Both the position numbers and the translations under genes were made by a program. The notes under the pieces were generated by a model. That model was not told the DNA's origin. It saw only the letters and a program-made list of their open reading frames with translations, and did not search any database. 64,000 nucleotides of DNA from Camarhynchus parvulus (Eukaryota > Chordata > Aves > Passeriformes > Thraupidae): the NCBI RefSeq assembly GCF_901933205.1, contig NC_044582.1, positions 19,505,820 to 19,569,819 of the forward strand, written 5' to 3'. Of the stretch, positions 1 to 11,994 are shown in pieces (position 1 is the first letter of the stretch; each line of letters opens with the position of its first letter).

Positions 1-1904
1 CAGCCCACTGTGCCTGGCTGCTGCCTCTGTCCCTGGGCACCTCCTGCTCCTCCCTGCTGTGCTTATTCTCACTTAGGCTCGACAAGCTCCGTGCTTGGAC
101 AGAAATGGTTTGGTAATTGGCCTTATAAATGGCAAGGACTCAATGCACTCTCATCTCTCCCAGCAACTTAATAACTGCAGATTATGGATGATCAGATCCA
201 CCTGGAGATTGCAAGTGCAGTTTCTGTCATTAGAATCAGCCACAGAGCATTATTTAATAACTGCCTGGTTCCTGCCCTCCAGCTGGGCCCTGCAGAGAGC
301 AGGAGTGCAGGCTGCCCTTGCCAGAGCCTGGGGCTGCTGCTCCTCCCTGGTGCCACCGGGGCTGGGGGAGCCTGGAGCAGCACCCCCAGCCCGGCAGGGC
401 CATGCCAGGCACAGTGCCAGGGTGCTGACCCAAAGCTCTCTGTCATTCCTCAGGCTCTCCTGATCCCCCAGCTCGGGCTGCCCTGCTCCAGGCTGACCCA
501 GGGGCGCTGCCTGAGCTGCACAGGCACGCTGGGGCTTTGCTAGGAAAGGGTTAAAATAAACCCAGAGTGCTCCCTCGGTCTTGTGGAAATGGAAGTGCAA
601 TTTTCAGGCAGGCAGAGCTATCCTGTAATGCTATAAACACCATGCTCACTCCTTCCCTGGTGCTCCCTGACTGGGTATTACTGGATCCAAATGAGAACCA
701 GCAGATCCCCCAGCCCAGCCTGAGCAGCCCCTCAGGGTACCCTGACCCCTCACAGCCCTGTGGGAGTGAAGCCATTCCTCTGCTGGAGAGGAAACAAGAG
801 CTGCCAGTGATTCTTTGGGTAAAGGGGGGAAAAGATAAGCCAAATATGCCAATTTATGCGTGGAAAGGTCAGAATTTAAGAATTCTCACTTCTTACACTG
901 CTACATATCTTAAAATGGAATAAATTTTAAGAGCACCATAAAACTATATTCTTCATCCCATTTCCCATGTAACTGGTGCTCCCTCTCTGCCTGCATAAAG
1001 ACAAGCCTCCAGCTCTTTTATTAATATCCATGAGCATAATTTAATGGCTGATCCAGCACTGGAGACACACATTTCATATTTAACAGAAAGGCTGATTTGG
1101 AAGGAGCCTGGAAGAGCTGTAATGAACAGACTGGTTGCTCAGTCTGCTCAGATCAATACAACATCATTTACTTATTGCCACTTATTGGCCAAGTCATTTT
1201 TTGTCATCTTGGTACTTGTGTGTAGCAACCAGAAAAGTGGCAGACAAAAGGACTTAACATTAATTATGTTCATGTGGCTTCAATTCACGTAAAAGCCTAA
1301 AGCCCACTCTGCAATAGAGATCAAACAGTTCTCTTTATTTCCCTGCAAACACACACACAATACTGAAATAGCACAGAGCAGTCCTCGAGAGCAGGCCAAA
1401 GCTGCTTTGTGCACAGGGCCCTGCAAACAGGCAATAAAAGGAGATGTCCTTATCAACTGCAGCACTGAACGGAACCTTGGAAAGGAATAAACACCACAAA
1501 GACAACAGCGCATCCAGGGGAGCTGCCACTGCTGCCGGGACCATGGGGGGCTCCAGGCCAGCACTGTGCAAGATAAAGCTTGGAGGGCCTTTATGGCTAA
1601 CACCTTTTATGTGCTCTCTGCCCTGAGCCCAGCTCTCTTTCCAGCTCGTTCCAGCTGCCTCTGTCTCATGTGTTATTCATGCACCTCAGGATTGGAAAAG
1701 TGAGCACGTGTCCCGAGCTGCCAGAGCACATTATGGTAACATCACATTTGAAGACTCTTATTTCCCCCTATATCCAATTATTTTTCCTCCCAGGTTCCAG
1801 AATCAAAAACAGGTGAGGGAAAACACCTACTGAAAGTTCAGGGAATGGGGCTGTGTGTGAGCCTGGAGTGCTGCCAGCCCCCAGACCCCATCAGGAGGGG
1901 TGGT
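1..1904. other. Unique sequence, no gene recognised
   Basis: The first 900 bases are GC-rich, with only short overlapping open frames on both strands and no codon bias or domain that I recognise. From about 900 to 1300 the sequence becomes AT-rich with ATTA/TAAT words and resembles bird non-coding DNA that may be conserved. The rest is ordinary mixed sequence. I see no repeat array or mobile element in it. Confidence 0.6.
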
Positions 1905-2050
1905 GCAGAATAGGGATCGTGGAATAGGGGTCGTGGAATAGGGGTCGTGGAATAGGGGTCGTGGAATAGGGATCGTGGAATAGGGGTCATGGAATAGGGA
2001 TCGTGGAATAGGGGTCGTGGAATAGGGGTCGTGGAATAGGGGTCATGGCC
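1905..2050. repeat. 14-bp minisatellite, about 10 copies
   Basis: The unit TCGTGGAATAGGGR repeats with exact 14-base spacing: unit starts fall at 1917, 1931, 1945 and so on to 2043. Differences between copies are single bases (GGGG or GGGA; TCG or TCA). The absence of indels and the low divergence suggest a fairly young array. Confidence 0.95.
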
Positions 2051-2184
2051 AGGCTCTGCTGCCCCTCCTCACCAGCCTGGCTCCACAGCCAGTCCTGCCC
2101 TTCACTCTGAGCACAGGAGGAATTTTAACACGTGCAGGCTGTGGTGTGCTCAGTGCCTGGTGGTTCTGTGTGCTGTGGGACATT

Positions 2185-2262
2185 GTGAAGTGCCACGATT
2201 ACACAGATTTGTGAAATGTAACAATTACAGATTTGTGAAATGCCACACAATTACACAGATTT
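2185..2262. repeat. Short tandem triplication, units 24-28 bp
   Basis: Three consecutive segments of 26, 24 and 28 bases share GTGAARTG at the start and ACAGATTT at the end, with small indels between. The divergence and unequal lengths suggest an old local duplication. Confidence 0.8.
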
Positions 2263-4639
2263 CCTTGTGGCCAGCTCACCCCAAGTGCCAAGGTCTGCCT
2301 GCCCTGGCTTTGCTTTCCTCTGCCCCTTCTCCCAGCTCCCCAGGGCTCCTTTCATCAGCTCCCCTCAGAGGTGGGGTTGTTTCATTTCAGGAACATGGAA
2401 TATCCCAGGATAATGCACAGCCCCATGGATTCACCAGTGGGACACAAACCTCCCCATCCATGGGGGCCAGCTCCAGGCTCTGAGAGCCCAGAGGGATTTC
2501 ATTGATCCCCCTGGTGCTGCCTCTCCAAACGGCCCCACAGCCAGAGGTTTTGGCTCCCTCTCCCCTTGCACAGGCACATGGAATTCAGAACATGCCCTGG
2601 TACCTCTTTCCTCTGGAGATGGAGATGTTTGCATTGAGAAACCCTCAGATCCCCTACCAGCAGCAATAAATATGATTTTGCATCCCATTTCCTGAGGGAA
2701 AAACACATCAGCTCGCACTGCCTGAGCCATTTTAAATGTTCCTCCTTGGAAGTGAAACCTGAATCCCCCCACATTAGACTCCGGTCAGGTTTCACTCCCC
2801 ACCTATTCCAATCCTACGCCTCATTATTTGTGGAGATAGACAAATAGATGCAGCACGTGAATGTTCTCCCCACTGGTGCTTAATGGTATTTTTTTCTTCC
2901 TTTTTAAAATAAACAAATACATAAATAAAGCAGAGCCTCAGACTGCCTCCACTGCAGAGGCTTCTCAGAGCACAGATCCAGCTCCTCATGTTTTCTCTGA
3001 CCTTAGCCAACACTGCCAATAAATCAGCCTCCCCCCACTCCCAAAAAATAGAAAGCCTGTAAAGATGTGTGCTTCTCCTTCCCTTTTTCACCTCCACCTG
3101 GTGTTCAGCACAGAGATTCCCACCTGTAACTGATTATTTTTCCTCCTTCCACCCAGCTCTGTCCTCCAGCAGGTCTCCACTGCTGCAGACAGGGGCAGAC
3201 TGGCTCTGCCATCTCTGCTCCTTTCCAGACACACAAAGAGCAGCTCAGACACTGCTCTGCTCCCCAAACAGAGCTCAGACACCCTGCTCTGCCCCTGGCA
3301 CCCAGAGCAGCTCATTCTCCCTGCCCCTGGCACCCAGAGCAGCTCTGCTCCCCTGTGCCAGGCAGGGATGTGCCAGCCCCACTGCTCTCCCCTCACTGGG
3401 CATGGAGGGCTGGAGGCTGAAATCAAAAATCCAACAGAAAATAGCTGCTCCATGAGTGCAGAGGAGCTGCAGACAGCCATAGTGCTACCCAGCTCTATTA
3501 AGAAAATAAATCTTCAGGAATCAAAGTACCCAAACAAACAGATTTATTCACATCTCTAGACCCACTTCTTTCCCCTCCTCAGAGTTAAAAAAAAACCTAA
3601 ACCTTTCATGAAAAGCTTTTAAAAATCCATCCTGTGATTGGCTATTCTGCATTTCATGCAATATATATGGACTTGGGAAATTTTACAGAACAAAATGATT
3701 ACCCTAAATTATTGATCAAAGGCAGCAAGTGTATCGAGTGGCCTGAAGAACGTGCAGGCTGCTCTGAGAGGAGAGAGCCCTCGTGGTGACAGCACTGACA
3801 GAGGCATGCATCACACTGAGGGCTCACTCCTGGCTACATCACCTTACTACACAGCAAATATCAAAGCCAGCTTTTCATTTTTATGCAAAGTTTGTAATAC
3901 TGCCTCAGAAGTGAACAAAGGGCCATCAGTTTAGGGACAGGAAAAGAAGATGTAAATTCACTTAGTGTAAGTACACCCATCCCAGCCAGCAGCCACACAG
4001 CGTCACACGTGTTCAGAGCCCTCAGTGACCCCCAGCAATTACAGTTCCTCACATCTCTCACAGGGCAGGCATGGGTAAAACAAAAGTGATGGGACAACCA
4101 GCAGAACTGGCAGCCAGCTGGGCACACACATTCCAGGGGTGGCAGAGCCAAACCTGGGCAGGAGCTTTCCAGAGCTTTCTTCAGACAGTCTGCAACAAGA
4201 GAAAAACTTTCCCCTGAACTGGGACAGGTTCTGCAATGCCCTCCCACAGGAGCAAAGCATTTTAGCAGCCCTGGGAAAGCCAGGCTCCTGCCCAGCTGTG
4301 GCTGATAAAACACAAACAGCTGGGCACAGGAGAGACCCCTCAGTGCCCTGAGAGCCAGGCTGGCAGCACTTACCTCTCTGACAACTGGGACAGCACTAAC
4401 AGGCCTTCCCCGCCTTCCCTGGCATCCTCCAGAGCCCCCTCCCTGCGGCACACCTTGGCTTTATCAGCAGCACCTGACTGCTGCTCATCCAAACGAGCTG
4501 AGCTGTGAGTGAGGAGCACGTGCAGCAGGGCCTTCATCAGAGCTGAACCCGGGCAATTAGTGGCACCAGAGATGCTCACCCCATGGCTAGAAATGAATTT
4601 ACCACAGGGAGTCCAGCAGCACCTGATTTCCAGAGAATT
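2263..4639. other. Mostly unique sequence with one AT-rich block
   Basis: This is mixed GC-rich sequence. An A/T-rich stretch lies at about 2885-2945, and a longer AT-rich block at about 3580-3735 with ATTA-type words looks like possible conserved non-coding DNA. A small CCCCTGGCACCCAGAGCAGC duplication occurs near 3290-3345. A 196-codon minus-strand open frame spans 3861-4451 without a recognisable domain. A separate exon-like segment at 4374-4502 is listed on its own. Confidence 0.55.
4374..4502 (-). other. Candidate internal exon (unproven)
   Basis: On the minus strand, a pyrimidine-leaning CTCACTCACAG acceptor precedes a 129-base segment that ends in AGAG and is followed by GTAAGTGC, a near-consensus donor. 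One frame is open throughout, with one base before and two bases after 42 full codons, so the segment is symmetric and could be skipped without a frameshift. The peptide (SARLDEQQ near the start, LVLSQLSE near the end) matches no family I know. It could equally be a non-coding RNA exon or chance. Confidence 0.2.
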
Positions 4640-4744
4640 TAAAGGATGTGGTGCTTGGGGACATGGCTTGGTGGCAGTGCCAGGTTTGTGGTTGGACTGG
4701 GTGATCTTCAGGATCTTTTCCAACTTTCATGATTCCATTCTATT
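4640..4744 (+). mobile_element. CR1 LINE fragment, 3' end
   Basis: The phrases GTGGTGCTTGGGGACATGG, GGTTGGACTGGGTGATCTTC and TTTTCCAACTTTCATGATTC run in the order expected for the 3' end of a CR1 retrotransposon, closing in the ATTCTAT-type tail. Only about 105 bases remain, which fits the usual heavy 5' truncation of CR1. Identification is from memory of the consensus. Confidence 0.85.
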
Positions 4745-4828
4745 TGTTTTCAAAGCAGGCATCTGCAAAGGCAGGAATTTCCATCATTTCATGGCATTTT
4801 ATTTTTGCTCCTTATTGAAACCCAGGGT

Positions 4829-4876
4829 TACCTGCAGACCATGCAGATGTGTGTGTACCTGCAGACCATGCAGAAC

Positions 4877-4930
<54 letters not shown>

Positions 4931-5585
4931 CTGCAGCCCATGCAGATGTGTGTGTGTGTGTGTGTGTACCTGCAGACCATGCAGGTGTGTGTGTGTGTGT
5001 ACCTGCAGCCCATGCAGGTGTGTGTGTGTGTGTGTGTACTTGCAGACCATGCAGAACAGGGGTATGGGTACCTACAGACCATGCAGGTGTGTGTGTGTGT
5101 ACCTGCAGACCATGCAGATGTGTGTGTGTGTGTGTGTACTTGCAGACCATGCAGAACAGGGGTATGGGTACCTACAGACCATGCAGGTGTGTGTGTGTGT
5201 ACCTGCAGACCATGCAGGTGTGTGTGTGTGTGTGTGTGTACCTGCAGCCCATGCAGGGGTGTGTGTGTGTACCTGCAGACCATGCAGGTGTGTGTGTGTG
5301 TGTGTGTGTACCTGCAGACCATGCAGATGTGTGTGTGTGTATGTGTGTACCTGCAGACCATGCAGAAGAGGTGTGTGTGTGTGTACCTACAGACCATGCA
5401 GGTGTGTGTGTGTGTGTACCTGCAGACCATGCAGAACAGGTGTGTGTGTGTGTGTGTACCAGCAGCCCATGCAGGTGTGTGTGTGTGTGTGTGTACCTGC
5501 AGCCCATGCAGAACAGGTGTGTGTGTGTGTGTGTACCTGCAGACCATGCAGATGTGTGTGTGTGTACTTGCAGACCATGCAGAAG

Positions 5586-5633
<48 letters not shown>

Positions 5634-5787
5634 CTGCAGACCATGCAGATGTGTGTGTGTGTACCTGCAGACCATGCAGATGTGTGTGTGTGTGTACCTG
5701 CAGACCATGCAGATGTGTGTGTGTGTGTGTGTACCTACAGACCATGCAGAAGAGGTGTGTGTGTACCTACAGATGATGCAGACCAGG
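4829..5787. repeat. Composite TG microsatellite/minisatellite, about 960 bp
   Basis: Runs of (TG)n, from about 5 to about 25 dinucleotides long, alternate with a fixed spacer ACCTGCAGACCATGCAG, sometimes with GCCC for GACC. Spacer variants end in AT, G, AACAGG or AAGAGG before the next TG run. There are roughly 25 spacer copies. The 5' end starts at TACCTGCAG after an AT-rich flank and the 3' end decays at ATGATGCAGACC. Long stop-free frames on both strands encode only Val-Cys or Thr-His runs and are an effect of the repeat. Confidence 0.97.
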
Positions 5788-8700
5788 AGTGCTGAGCAGC
5801 TCAGCCCCAGCTCCCAGCCCTGCAGTGAAGGCCAGTGCTCACCCCCATCACCTGCTTTTCTCTCCACTGTAATAACCCATCCAGAGCCGTGTGAGAGGTG
5901 TCAGCAGGAGGTGTCACAGCACACCAGGAACAGCAGAGCTGGAAGAAAACTGCATTTCTGATGGAAAAAATGCTCCATCTTCCCACTCTCCCACAGATAC
6001 AGATAATAACCTTCATCCAGCCTGAAAGCTGAAACCACAGTGTGTGATTTACAGTGCTCAGAGAGTGGAACCAGTGGTGAAACTCCAGCCTGGCAGTTAC
6101 CCTGGCCAGGGCTCTGCTTAGAGGACAAGAAGATGAACAAGTCAATTACAGAATGTCCTGCTCCTCATCTCCCCAAGTAATTGAAGATTCAGTATAATTT
6201 TTACGGAGTTGTTTTTAATTGGTCCCATTTGCTGCTGTGAATGAGGTGCAGCATTGTCCCTGTGTGATGGATGCCTCTGTGCAAATTGGAACCAAAATGT
6301 GCAAAACATTCCGGCCACTGCATGGCAAAGCAGCCCCAGCCACAGAAATGCAATTCATTTCCAAGCCTGGCCTTGAAATATTAGGGTACTAATCTATTTA
6401 TTTGGCTGTTAGTGATGGTCTCCATCAAGGTCAGGAGAAATTGCTCAATTAATAAACTCCTGCCTGCTGCCACCACAGCAAAGCTCTCCCTGGAGCAGGG
6501 GGAGGCCTGGCACGGGCAGGGCAGCTGGGTTTGTGCAGAACAACCACAAACCCCTTCCCGTGGGCAGGGTTTGGGGTTTGGGGCTGCCCCTGCCCCCTGC
6601 AGGTGCTCTGGGGGGCTCAGGGCCAGGTGTGCAGCCCCTGCCCAGTGCCCACCTTGGCAGGAAGGTGTGAACAGGAGGAGGAGGAGGATGGTTCATGACA
6701 GGCAGAAGGGGGAATCCTGGCCTGGAGCAATTCAGGGATTTGCCTTTGCTGTCAGAGCCAGCTGCAGGCTCCTCCCAGCAGCATGACCCCTGCTAGAAGA
6801 ACCCACAATAGTTTTTATTCCATGAGAGACCATTCCAGCCCCAGCCAGATCTCAGCAAAGCCCCAAGAAATCCACGTGAAGTCTCTTTTTCATTCCCAGC
6901 CCCAGGGATTTTGCCCCTTTCTTTGCCCCACAGTTTCACCTTCCACGTGTAGGCGACACAGGGGAGGTTGGCCCGGGCACCAGGAGCTGCACAGCCACCA
7001 AAGGCTGCCACAGTCAGGTTACTGAAGTGCAGTACTGTACCTGCTTTTATCCCTGGGATTGCTTCCCTCCAGCCCAGCCCAATTTGCAGCCCTTTCATCA
7101 GAGGCTCTGCTGCCCTGCAGAGATGGGGAGCATCCTCTCAGGAGCCCAGTGGTGTCTGGAGAGCAGGAGCATCTGCACAGGGCAGGTGATTGGCAAACAG
7201 CCCTGCCACAGATTCACATGATTCAGGAAAATAAATCCAAATCAAGCAGGAGTGCAGCTGCAGTCCAAGGCACAGTGAGGGCCAAGCGGGGCAGGCTTTT
7301 CTCAGGCAGAGTTTTGCTTTCCTGCTGAAATAAACCATCAGTTACCACACGAGAAGCAGAGAATACAGGGGTGGGAGGGTGGCAAGGACATCCCAGGATG
7401 GGATCCCAGCAAATTCCCCTTTTGCTGCCCTGGAGCAGCGTGCCTGCCTGGGAGGGCCAGGGGATCCCAGAGAGCAGATCTGGAGACCAACACCCTCCCA
7501 GAGGCCTCCCAAACCCCTTCCATCCCACCCCTCCTCGCTGGGGCTGCACCTGCACTGCTGTTTGCTCATCAGACCCATCTCGTTAATTGATCACCCGCGA
7601 CAGCTCCGTTTCATTCCTCAGAGAACAGCAGTGCATATATTGGACAAGCAAGTTTCAATCCCATTTTTCCCTTGGGGAGAGGGAAGGAGCTTCAGGGGGA
7701 TCAGGAGCCTGCTCAGGAGCACTTCCCACTGAGCCAGAGCAGCCCTGGCTGCTGCTGGAGCATCCCCTGCCCCTGGCAGCCACAGCACAGCCCCGCGGGC
7801 CAGGCTGCCCTTCCCCAGCTGCTCAGGAGCCCAGGGCAGCAGCCAGAGCTCCCCTCCACGCCGTGAAATGTGTCAGGTACAGCTGGTTTTAATCATCCCC
7901 CACAAGCCTTCAGTAAATGTGAATTATTGCAGCCGGGTGTGCCTGTTCCTGCAGGGCCCTTGGGGCTCTCCCACCCAGCAGCTCTGGGGGCCTCTGTGCA
8001 GTTTTCCCCAGATTAATTAAGGGCTGGATTCAAGATTTTTGTCAATGTCTTGGCAAAGGTTTATGGAGGTCCTTAGGGTTAATTTATAATCCCCCTCAAG
8101 AATAAGTAAATATTTAAACTTCCCCCAGTGGTGTAATTGAATGTTTTAATTCATGCTGGTAGACCGAGTCAGGCAAATGCTTCTATGGCTGGAGTTATTT
8201 ATTAAATAAATGAAAATAAGAAATCACCCCTGTCACTTTGCCGGAGTTTGGAGCAATGTGCAGCTCCTGACAGCCCTGGCGCCACGTCCCACCTGCTCAG
8301 CAAAGGCCAGGTGAGCGTGGGTCACTCATTTCCATTTTAGCCCCATGTCCAGGTGCCAGCAGGCAGCGAGGGAGCCGCACTGCCCAGGGCCTGGGGCTGG
8401 CTGGGGAGGGGCTGTCCCTTGGCACAGCTGCGGGGTCCCGTGCCCTCCCCAGCTGGCACAGCCCCAGCCCCACAGGGACAGGCTTCCCCAGGCAGCCTGT
8501 GGGACTCTCCCCTCCTTTGGCACGGCACGGGATATCACTGCTCATGCTGTGGGGTTGGTTATGGCGAGAAGTGGCAGGAAATGTTTCCGTGGCAGATTAA
8601 TAAATGCCGTGGGTTTGTGCAATGACAGCTGTGCCTGCACAGGATCCATGAGTGCCAGGGGTTTGGGAGGATGGGGAGGAGCAGCTCCTCCACAGCCCCT

Positions 8701-9004
8701 TCCAAACCATCCCTGCTGCTCCAGAAACTCCAAACAGGGCTGGTTCTGAGCCAGGAGATTCCTCAGAGCCTTCTCCCCAGGCAATGTGCTCCAGCCCAGC
8801 CCCTGCCCTGCCATGGGTGACGTCCCTCCAGGTGTGTCCCTGCCATGTGCCAGGCACAAATGCCATCCCTGAGCCCACCTGCAGGATCCCAGGGGCACCA
8901 CAGGGTCTGTCCCTGCTGGGGACACGGGGACAGCCACAGTCCTGTGCGTCAGCAGCACCACTGGTGGCACCTCCCTCAGCCTCGAGGGACTCGCTGACCT
9001 TCCT
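5788..9004. other. Unique sequence with an AT-rich possible regulatory block
   Basis: The stretch is mainly GC-rich unique sequence with short shadow frames. About 6160-6240 and especially 7985-8235 are AT-rich, with several ATTAATTAA and TTTAAT words and little internal repetition. The second block stands out sharply from its GC-rich flanks and looks like conserved non-coding DNA. That is a judgement from composition only. Confidence 0.5.
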
Positions 9005-9230
9005 GCCACACCAGGGCTTCCTTGGTCAAAATTTAAATGCCAAACCAGGGCTTCCTTGGTCACCACTGTTCTGCCACACCAAGGGTTCCTTGGTCACCAC
9101 TGAAATGACAAACCAGGGCTACCTTGGTCACTGTTGAGCTGCCACACCACAGGTTCCTTGGTCACAATTGAAATGCCACACTGGAGGTTCCCTGGTCACC
9201 ACTGTTCTGCCACACAAGGGCTTCCTTGCT
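9005..9230. repeat. 34-bp minisatellite with 68-bp dimer structure
   Basis: Six full units of exactly 34 bases start at 9005, 9039, 9073, 9107, 9141 and 9175, followed by a partial unit. Each holds a GCCACACC-like start and a CTTCCTTGGTCA-like centre. Copies 1, 3 and 5 end in AAAT while 2, 4 and 6 end in TTCT or AGCT, so the array also repeats every 68 bases. Copies differ at many positions, so it looks old. Confidence 0.95.
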
Positions 9231-10721
9231 GGGCATGGCAGCAGCACAGGAGCCCAGCAGCCAGGCTGGCAGCTGCAGGGACAGCAGCACTGCAGCTCCC
9301 AGGGACGCTCCCCCCAAGCAGGGCTGTGTGTGCTGTGCCTGCAGGAGCTTTCCTCTCCTCCCAGGAGCCCTGGTGCCCAGCCGGGGCCTCCGACAGCTGA
9401 GAGCTCCCTGATGTCTCAATCAGGGCAATGATCTAATTGAGCCGTTCGGGAGGCGCTGGGAGGGGAGGGAGGAATAAATCACTGAGCACAGTGACAAACA
9501 GCACAGACCGAGCCTGCAATTCCCCGGGACTGCAGGAAAAGCTGTTCCTCTCCTCTGAGCAGCATTCTCCAGGAGAACATGGGGTCAGGCAAGCACCGGC
9601 TGGTCGTGGCCACCAGCCAGGGCTGCATGGGCAGTGTCAGGATTCTGGATTGAACACGGGGCGAGTTTTTGTTCCCATTTAGTGCACTCCACACACAGGA
9701 CAGGAGTTATCCCTGCTAAGCTCTGGAATCCCAGGCAGCTGCATGGAGTTGGTACTTCCTGGGTGGGAAATGTTTCCTTGGGCTGGAGGGACCAAAGCCA
9801 GCTGGGGTCTGAGGTGCCAGCCCTGCTCTGGGGAAGGGTCCCAAGCACCTCCTGCCCCTGGCAGAGCCCTCCTGCTCCAGGTGGGATGGGAGGCAGGGCA
9901 GTGAGCAAGCCCTGGCTGGGTGGCAGTGCCAGCAGCGATGTCCCCAGGGCTGGAATGTGCCACTTGCAGAGCTGCCAGCCCAGCCAGCTCGTCCCTGCAG
10001 GGAGAGCAGGATTTGCCCCTCAGGCTCCAGACTGCTTGCCCTGCCTGCCTCCTGTGGCTGGGCAGCATCAGGGGCTGCAGGGCCTGCCCAGCTCCCTGGC
10101 ATGCAGGGACACACAGCACCTGGGTCCCAACCCCAGAGACAGCCCCGGCACAGCCAGGGCTTGGCACCACCCCCAGAGGAACGGAGCCAGCAACAACCAA
10201 AGCTCTCTGTGCCTGTAATGCATTTCCATTACAGCATTAAGGATCTTTCTGACCCAAATACACGTCCTGAGAACAGGAAGAACTGTAAGGAATGCAGCAT
10301 TTAATCTGCCTGCATTCAGCCCCCAGAAAGATGAAATCTATTACACGTGTTATCCCTTGCCCTGCCTGTTAACCCTGCAGGGGCTGGCATGAAACACCGT
10401 CTCTAACTGGGCAGTCCCTGGTGCCTGCCAGGCTCCAAACGCTCCTGCTGAGCACTGGGGACCCTGATGGGCAGGGCTGGGCTGTTACAGGGAGCTCTGC
10501 TCCAGCTGGGCTCAGAGTGACACTGCATTCACTTTCCTGGCTCTGTGCCCGAGCGAGCCACCTCAGCAGCGTCCCTCGGCCTGCACTGGGGCCCGGGCAC
10601 AAGGCACAAGAGGGGCACGAGCTGCAGAGCTGAGAGAGGATGAGGAGACACGAGTGATGAGAGCTGCAGCTGGGGCAGGAGCAAAGCCTGACTGAGACCT
10701 GAGCAAAGGCAGCAAACTCGG
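9231..10721. other. GC-rich unique sequence, nothing recognised
   Basis: Open frames overlap on both strands with no domain, signal peptide or known motif, as expected for GC-rich DNA with few stop codons. A short AT-rich patch at about 10240-10360 is the only change in composition. Confidence 0.6.
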
Positions 10722-10862
10722 CAGAATCCCAGAGAGGGGTGGGCTGGAAGGGACCTCGGGGTCCCTCAGGGTCCCATCCAGGGCAGGGCACTGCTGAGCC
10801 CCCCAGGGCAGGGACGTGCCCTCCCCTCGCAGCTCACACACTCAGGGACAGCCCGTTCCAGG
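10722..10862 (-). mobile_element. CR1 LINE fragment, 3' end
   Basis: Read on the plus strand it begins AGAATCCCAGAGAG and continues GGGCTGGAAGGGACCTCGG, then CATCCAGGGCAGGGC and GGGACAGCCCGTTCCAGG. This is the reverse complement of the CR1 3' region, so the element lies on the minus strand. The AT-rich tail is largely lost. Identification rests on remembered CR1 consensus. Confidence 0.75.
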
Positions 10863-11994
10863 AGCCAGGGTTAGCTCTATCAAATTAATTTTAATTGCAA
10901 TTCAGAGAAAGAAAACCCACTAGAACATTTCTAATCAAGAGGCATCTAATGAGGCCTGTTAGTTCCTGGAGTCTGAACACAGTGGGGAAATTTCCAAGAT
11001 AATTTACTTCATTAATATTCAGCTAGAAGTGGATCATTCAATACTTTCCATGGTGGCATTGAGATAAAATACATCAAAAAAAATTTCTATTTGACATGGA
11101 CTTTAAGTTTCATAAGTTTTTTTTTTCTATCTTAGGAAAAAAACCCACCTCAGAGTGAAACAAAACATTACAGCCCAGATCAGCCAAAATGAGTTCTGGG
11201 ACTCACTGAGCCAGCAGTGCCCATGTAGGAGCACAGCAGAGCCAGGCAGGAGAATCACAAGAAATCCCTGCTCAGGGCTTGTGAATGCTGTTGCTGTGTA
11301 CAATTCTTGATACAAGAAATGTCAACAGCCCTTGAGAAGCTGTCAGCCTTTTTCTAGAACAACAGCTTTATTGTAGCAGCTCTCACAGCCTCCAGCCCAG
11401 ACCAGGCTGGATTGCTCGGTCACAAAGGAAATTAAAAACCCAGTCAGAGGCGGATGAGAGAGCTCCAGATTGAGCAATGTTTGAGTCCTGAGCAATAAAA
11501 GGACGAGCAGGAGAGCAGGGAGGAGAGGGAGACCCAGCTGTGTGAGTCCTGAGGAACCCAGAGCCGTGTGTGCTGTGCCAGCCCTGCCTGCTCTGTCAGG
11601 AGGGGACACTGGCCCTGTCACTGACCTGTGTGCCCCTGGGGAGGGGACATTGCCCTGTGACTTGTCACAGCAGATGCCACAGTTGAAACAGCCACAACAC
11701 ACAGAGCGCCCCCATAGAACATCAGAAAGCTCCAACGCCCCCAGTCACAGCGTACCACGTCAGGAGGCTCCAGGGTTCTGCCCACACAGAACAGCACCGC
11801 AGCATTTCAGTGGGCTGCAGCACCTGCCCTGCTTGTCCCTCAGCCCAGCCTTTTATCCCCTCATGTTCACACATCACACCTGTGTGCCCTCTGTGCCCTG
11901 TGTGACTGCTCAGCACACCTGGGCACTGCCTGGCTCGCTGCTGTCAGTGCTGCTCACCTGCTGCTCACACCTGTGCACTGGGGAAGGGGCTCAT
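10863..11994. other. AT-rich block, then unique sequence
   Basis: About 10865-11110 is AT-rich, non-repetitive and ATTA-rich (for example AAATTAATTTTAATTGC) and looks like conserved non-coding DNA. The rest, to 11994, is mixed sequence with only shadow frames. Nothing else is recognised. Confidence 0.5.

Noticed and set aside
3861..4451. 196-codon minus-strand open frame
   Set aside because: It has no recognised domain, is Cys/Leu/Ser-rich as expected for GC-rich DNA read by chance, and overlaps a better exon-like segment in another register.
4509..5961. Long Cys-Val and Thr-His rich frames
   Set aside because: They are direct translations of the TG/CA runs and the fixed spacer. The same stretch is open on both strands, which real genes are not.
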